A stretch of DNA of 15,741 bases from Clostridiales bacterium (GTDB lineage Bacteria; Bacillota; Clostridia; Oscillospirales; Acutalibacteraceae): NCBI GenBank assembly GCA_019416395.1, contig DXXH01000013.1, positions 23,243-38,983 of the forward strand, given 5' to 3'. The translations under genes were made by a program, and so were the position numbers. The notes under the pieces were generated by a model. The model worked only from the letters and a program-made list of their open reading frames with translations, searched no databases and was not told where the DNA came from. This document shows positions 14,072-15,741 of this stretch, piece after piece (the stretch's first letter is position 1; every line of letters starts with the position of its first letter).

Positions 14072-14228
14072 CAAGAGTGGAATTTCCCGCAAGGGTGAAA
14101 TTCCCCGCGAAGGTGAAACTTCCCACAGACTGAAAATTCCTGCGAGGGTAAAACTTCCCACAAGAGTGAAACTTCCCGTAAGGTGGGATTTCCGCCGGGT
14201 GGGACTTCTCGGGGGGTAAAATTTCCCT
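14072..14228. repeat. Nine tandem copies of an 18 bp repeat
   Basis: Consensus CRAGRGTGAAAYTTCCCR. Unit starts are 14072, 14090, 14108, 14126, 14143, 14161, 14179, 14195 and 14212; lengths are 18, 18, 18, 17, 18, 18, 16, 17 and 17. Each unit is itself an imperfect palindrome (GGGTGAAATTCCC type). Frames on either strand give six-residue peptide repeats but are broken by the 16-17 bp units, so it is taken as non-coding. The rest of 14022-14328 holds an AT-rich stretch (14229-14280) and the ribosome binding site of the next gene. Confidence 0.92.
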
Positions 14229-14328
14229 TAAAAAATTCTTTCGAAACAAGAAAATTGATTGATTATGTGTTACCTTTTTTCCCCGGTTGCCGTCTAATGG
14301 GTAAATAGAGGAAAAAGGAGTGAAGGAA

Positions 14329-14481
14329 GTGGAAAGATCAGCGGAATCCACAAGACGGGTTAGAAGAGCAAGACATCAGCCCAAACGGGTGATCTGGTTA
14401 AGACTGCTGTGTTTGTTCGCCGGGGGTATGTTGGTGACGGTCCTGTTGAAATCACCTTCCTTTGCGGTGTTTCTGGAGTGA
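14329..14481 (+). CDS. Membrane-anchor segment split from the C39-like protein by an in-frame TGA
   Basis: A 50-residue peptide from a GTG start, with AAGGAG 8 nt upstream (a second in-frame GTG at 14320 is less well placed). It has a very basic N-terminus (STRRVRRARHQPKR, 7-20), one membrane segment (about 21-40) and a short outside stretch ending FAVFLE. It ends at TGA 14479-14481. The same frame continues without another stop as E-S-P-L-A-E-K-Q into the C39-like domain (14482-15135). This is exactly the signal-anchor such enzymes usually carry, so it is most likely the N-terminal part of one gene that is broken or read through. Taken alone it would be a tiny membrane peptide too short to be found by routine gene calling. 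Confidence 0.65.
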   Translation: MERSAESTRRVRRARHQPKRVIWLRLLCLFAGGMLVTVLLKSPSFAVFLE

Positions 14482-14490
14482 GAATCCCCG

Positions 14491-15135
14491 TTGGCCGAAA
14501 AACAGGGGATAGACGCTCCCTTTATCGACCAGAGGGACAAGTATCCCACTGGGTGTGAAAGCGTCACAGCGGTAATGGCACTCCAATACGCTGGGATCGA
14601 TATCTCGGTAGAAGAATTTATCGACCAGTACCTGCCCCAGGGAAACGCCCCCCACTATGACCAATGGGGCAACTACGTGGGTGCAGATCCCCGGGAAGCG
14701 TTTTTGGGAAGCCCCTACTCGGAAGAGGGGTGGGGGTGTTATGCCCCGGTGATTGCCGACGCGGTGGAGCAGGTGCTCCAGGACCGGCAGGTGACGGATT
14801 TGCAGGTGAAGGAACTGGAAGGTACCACCCTTTCCACCTTGTACCGGGAGTATGTGGAAAACGGGACACCGGTCATGCTGTGGGCCACCATTGATATGGA
14901 ACCGCCTACGCCATCTACGGAGTATCAGTTGGAGAATACAGGGGAGATGTTCACCTGGATCTATCCCCTTCACTGTTTGCTGTTGGTGGGGGAAGATTCG
15001 GGAAGCTATTATTTCAACGACCCCTTGGCGGGAAAGAACGTGTCCTACGATAAGGATCAGGTGGAAACCGCCTATCAGGGAGTGGGTATGCAGGCGGTAG
15101 TGCTGGTGCGGGACGGCGGCGAGGAAGCCTCCTAA
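14491..15135 (+). CDS. C39-like cysteine peptidase domain protein (downstream part of a TGA-split gene)
   Basis: Papain-like domain of the peptidase C39-like family (PF13529 type), 214 residues. Clear family features are DAPFIDQRDKYPTGCESV with Cys22 as nucleophile, LQYAGIDISVEEFIDQYLPQ, DPREAFLGSPYSEEGWGCYAPV (67-88), and PLHCLLLVGED with His161. YYFNDPLAGKNV supplies Asn176/Asp177. All catalytic residues are present. Members are normally secreted or anchored outside the membrane. Here the only possible start near the domain is a TTG at 14491, with GGAG 12 nt upstream, and it gives no export signal. The upstream in-frame segment 14329-14481 supplies a membrane anchor but ends in TGA. The protein therefore arises by re-initiation at TTG, by TGA read-through, or is a pseudogene product. 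A strong terminator follows at 15194. Confidence 0.85.
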   Translation: MAEKQGIDAPFIDQRDKYPTGCESVTAVMALQYAGIDISVEEFIDQYLPQGNAPHYDQWGNYVGADPREAFLGSPYSEEGWGCYAPVIADAVEQVLQDRQVTDLQVKELEGTTLSTLYREYVENGTPVMLWATIDMEPPTPSTEYQLENTGEMFTWIYPLHCLLLVGEDSGSYYFNDPLAGKNVSYDKDQVETAYQGVGMQAVVLVRDGGEEAS

Positions 15136-15193
15136 ACGGTAACTTGGGGCAATGGACTGAGCCTAGGTGCGAGCCTGTAAAGCGTAGTAAACG

Positions 15194-15229
15194 AAAAGCG
15201 GTGAGGGATTTCTCCTTCACCGCTTTTTT
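15194..15229 (+). terminator. Rho-independent terminator of the C39-like gene
   Basis: Fourteen-base-pair stem (15194-15207 with 15214-15227, core AAAAGCGGTGA, one G-T pair), 6 nt loop, T-run 15224-15229. It lies 59 bp after the stop codon. The stretch 15230-15332 shows no gene; it contains a CGAGCGAAGCGAGCGG palindrome-like motif just before the repeats. Confidence 0.88.
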
Positions 15230-15332
15230 ACTTTGGTTCTATGTCCACCGTTAGGGGAAAACCAGGCCCGTCAATTCCTCCCACCAACGGCGCGGACGTG
15301 CGCTGACGGCCTACCCAGCCCGAGCGAAGCGA

Positions 15333-15428
15333 GCGGCCCGGGGCGCGATTCGCTCACCGCAGGTGCGGCCCAGGGCGTGAAATGCCCACCGCAGGTGCGG
15401 CCCAGGGTGAGATTCGCCCACCGCAGGT
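15333..15428. repeat. Three exact-length 32 bp tandem repeats
   Basis: Units at 15333-15364, 15365-15396 and 15397-15428. Each starts GCGGCCC and ends CACCGCAGGT; the middle varies (GCGCGATTCGCT, GTGAAATGCC, TGAGATTCGCC). Each unit junction makes CCGCA-GG-TGCGG, a small hairpin. The last unit ends 1 bp from the stop codon of the ZIP transporter gene. There are no spacers, so it is not a CRISPR array. Confidence 0.88.
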
Positions 15429-15429
15429 G

Positions 15430-15741
15430 TTAGCCAAGGGCGACGTCCAGAATCATCATCACCAGGAAACCAGCCATGACCCCCAGCGTGCCAATGTTGG
15501 AGTGCTCGCCCAAATGAGCTTCAGGAATCAGCTCTTCCACTACAACGTACATCATGGCCCCGGCGGCAAATGCCAAAAGCCAGGGCAGCAGCGGTTGAAT
15601 GCTCCCCGCTACCAAGACGGCCAGAATGCCGAAAACCGGTTCCACAACCCCGGAAAGCCCGCCGTACACAAAGCTTTTCCAGGGGGGGACTCCTTCCTGG
15701 CGCAAGGGCAGGGAAATTGCCGCCCCCTCGGGGAAATTCTG
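15430..15741 (-). CDS. ZIP family metal transporter (5' end cut by the window)
   Basis: Membrane carrier for Zn2+ or another divalent metal, of the GufA/ZupT-like ZIP type. The frame is open to the window edge, so about 104 C-terminal residues are visible and the N-terminal half or more lies outside. The first visible residues, QNFPEGAAISLPLR, are the conserved metal-binding motif of ZIP helix 4. SGVVEPVFGILAVLV follows, with the E-P of helix 5, then MMYVVVEELIPEAH (helix 6) and a final hydrophobic helix ending LDVALG. The putative leftward start codon (TTG at 15705) is inside the domain and is not the real start. Its stop codon touches the 32 bp repeat array, and no terminator was recognised for it on the minus strand. 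Confidence 0.9.
   Translation of the reverse strand, partial: QNFPEGAAISLPLRQEGVPPWKSFVYGGLSGVVEPVFGILAVLVAGSIQPLLPWLLAFAAGAMMYVVVEELIPEAHLGEHSNIGTLGVMAGFLVMMILDVALG

Noticed and set aside
14022..14219. A 65-codon plus-strand frame and a longer minus-strand frame across the 18 bp repeats
   Set aside because: The plus frame begins inside the terminator T-run and has no ribosome binding site; both give peptide repeats imposed by the DNA repeat and are broken by the 16-17 bp units.
14479..14481. TGA as a selenocysteine codon
   Set aside because: It lies in the linker between the anchor and the catalytic domain, not at a catalytic position, and no selenocysteine insertion-type stem was evident just after it.
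15333..15428. CRISPR array
   Set aside because: The 32 bp units abut one another with no spacers and vary internally, and no cas gene is near.

Overview
The window looks like the chromosome of a spore-forming, GC-rich Firmicute of class Clostridia, probably in the Oscillospiraceae/Ruminococcaceae range. The reasons are a SpoIIP sporulation amidase, AGGAGG-type ribosome binding sites, a MurT/GatD-type pair, a clostridial-type citrate synthase, and long runs of GC-rich intergenic repeats. No rRNA, tRNA, phage, transposase or CRISPR array was seen. The assignment is an inference from gene content, not a database result.

Layout. 1-1231 (+) is the 3' part of a sodium:neurotransmitter symporter family transporter. 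1307-2524 (+) is an RlmI-type 23S rRNA cytosine methyltransferase. 2525-3089 is intergenic and holds 2.5 tandem copies of a 166-167 bp hairpin-rich repeat. 3090-5205 (+) is a tight three-gene unit: a conserved protein of unknown function, a class I DAHP synthase (entry to the shikimate pathway) and a TetR/AcrR regulator. 5226-7332 (-) is an overlapping pair encoding a MurT-like Mur ligase and a GatD-like amidotransferase. It is transcribed divergently from a sugar-phosphate isomerase/epimerase-type TIM-barrel protein (7535-8356, +). 8357-9079 is gene-free: a mosaic repeat block followed by three hairpin terminators facing both ways. 9080-10435 (-) is citrate synthase with a clear promoter upstream. 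10632-11744 (+) is spoIIP, followed by degenerate repeats and two small genes (a lipoprotein-like protein and a membrane protein). 12754-13977 (+) is a secreted coiled-coil M23 endopeptidase with a strong terminator. 13978-14328 holds nine tandem copies of an 18 bp repeat. 14329-15135 (+) is a C39-like cysteine peptidase whose membrane anchor is separated from the catalytic domain by one in-frame TGA. 15136-15429 holds a terminator and three exact 32 bp repeats. 15430-15741 (-) is the 3' part of a ZIP metal transporter.

How the genes relate. Cell-envelope and sporulation functions recur: the MurT/GatD-like pair, SpoIIP, the M23 endopeptidase and the C39-like protein. The rest is housekeeping metabolism and transport. 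No single large operon links them; each transcription unit is short and separated by repeats or terminators.

Most notable. The GatD-like protein has Thr and Leu where the family has its catalytic Cys and His, and its MurT-like partner also departs at conserved positions (Asn for the conserved Asp, and a rewritten FRDQxDRxGE segment) while keeping its P-loop and Cys4 zinc ribbon. This suggests a diverged MurT/GatD paralog that does not use glutamine. The second is the in-frame TGA in the C39-like gene. The third is the set of four or five different repeat families packed into five intergenic gaps.
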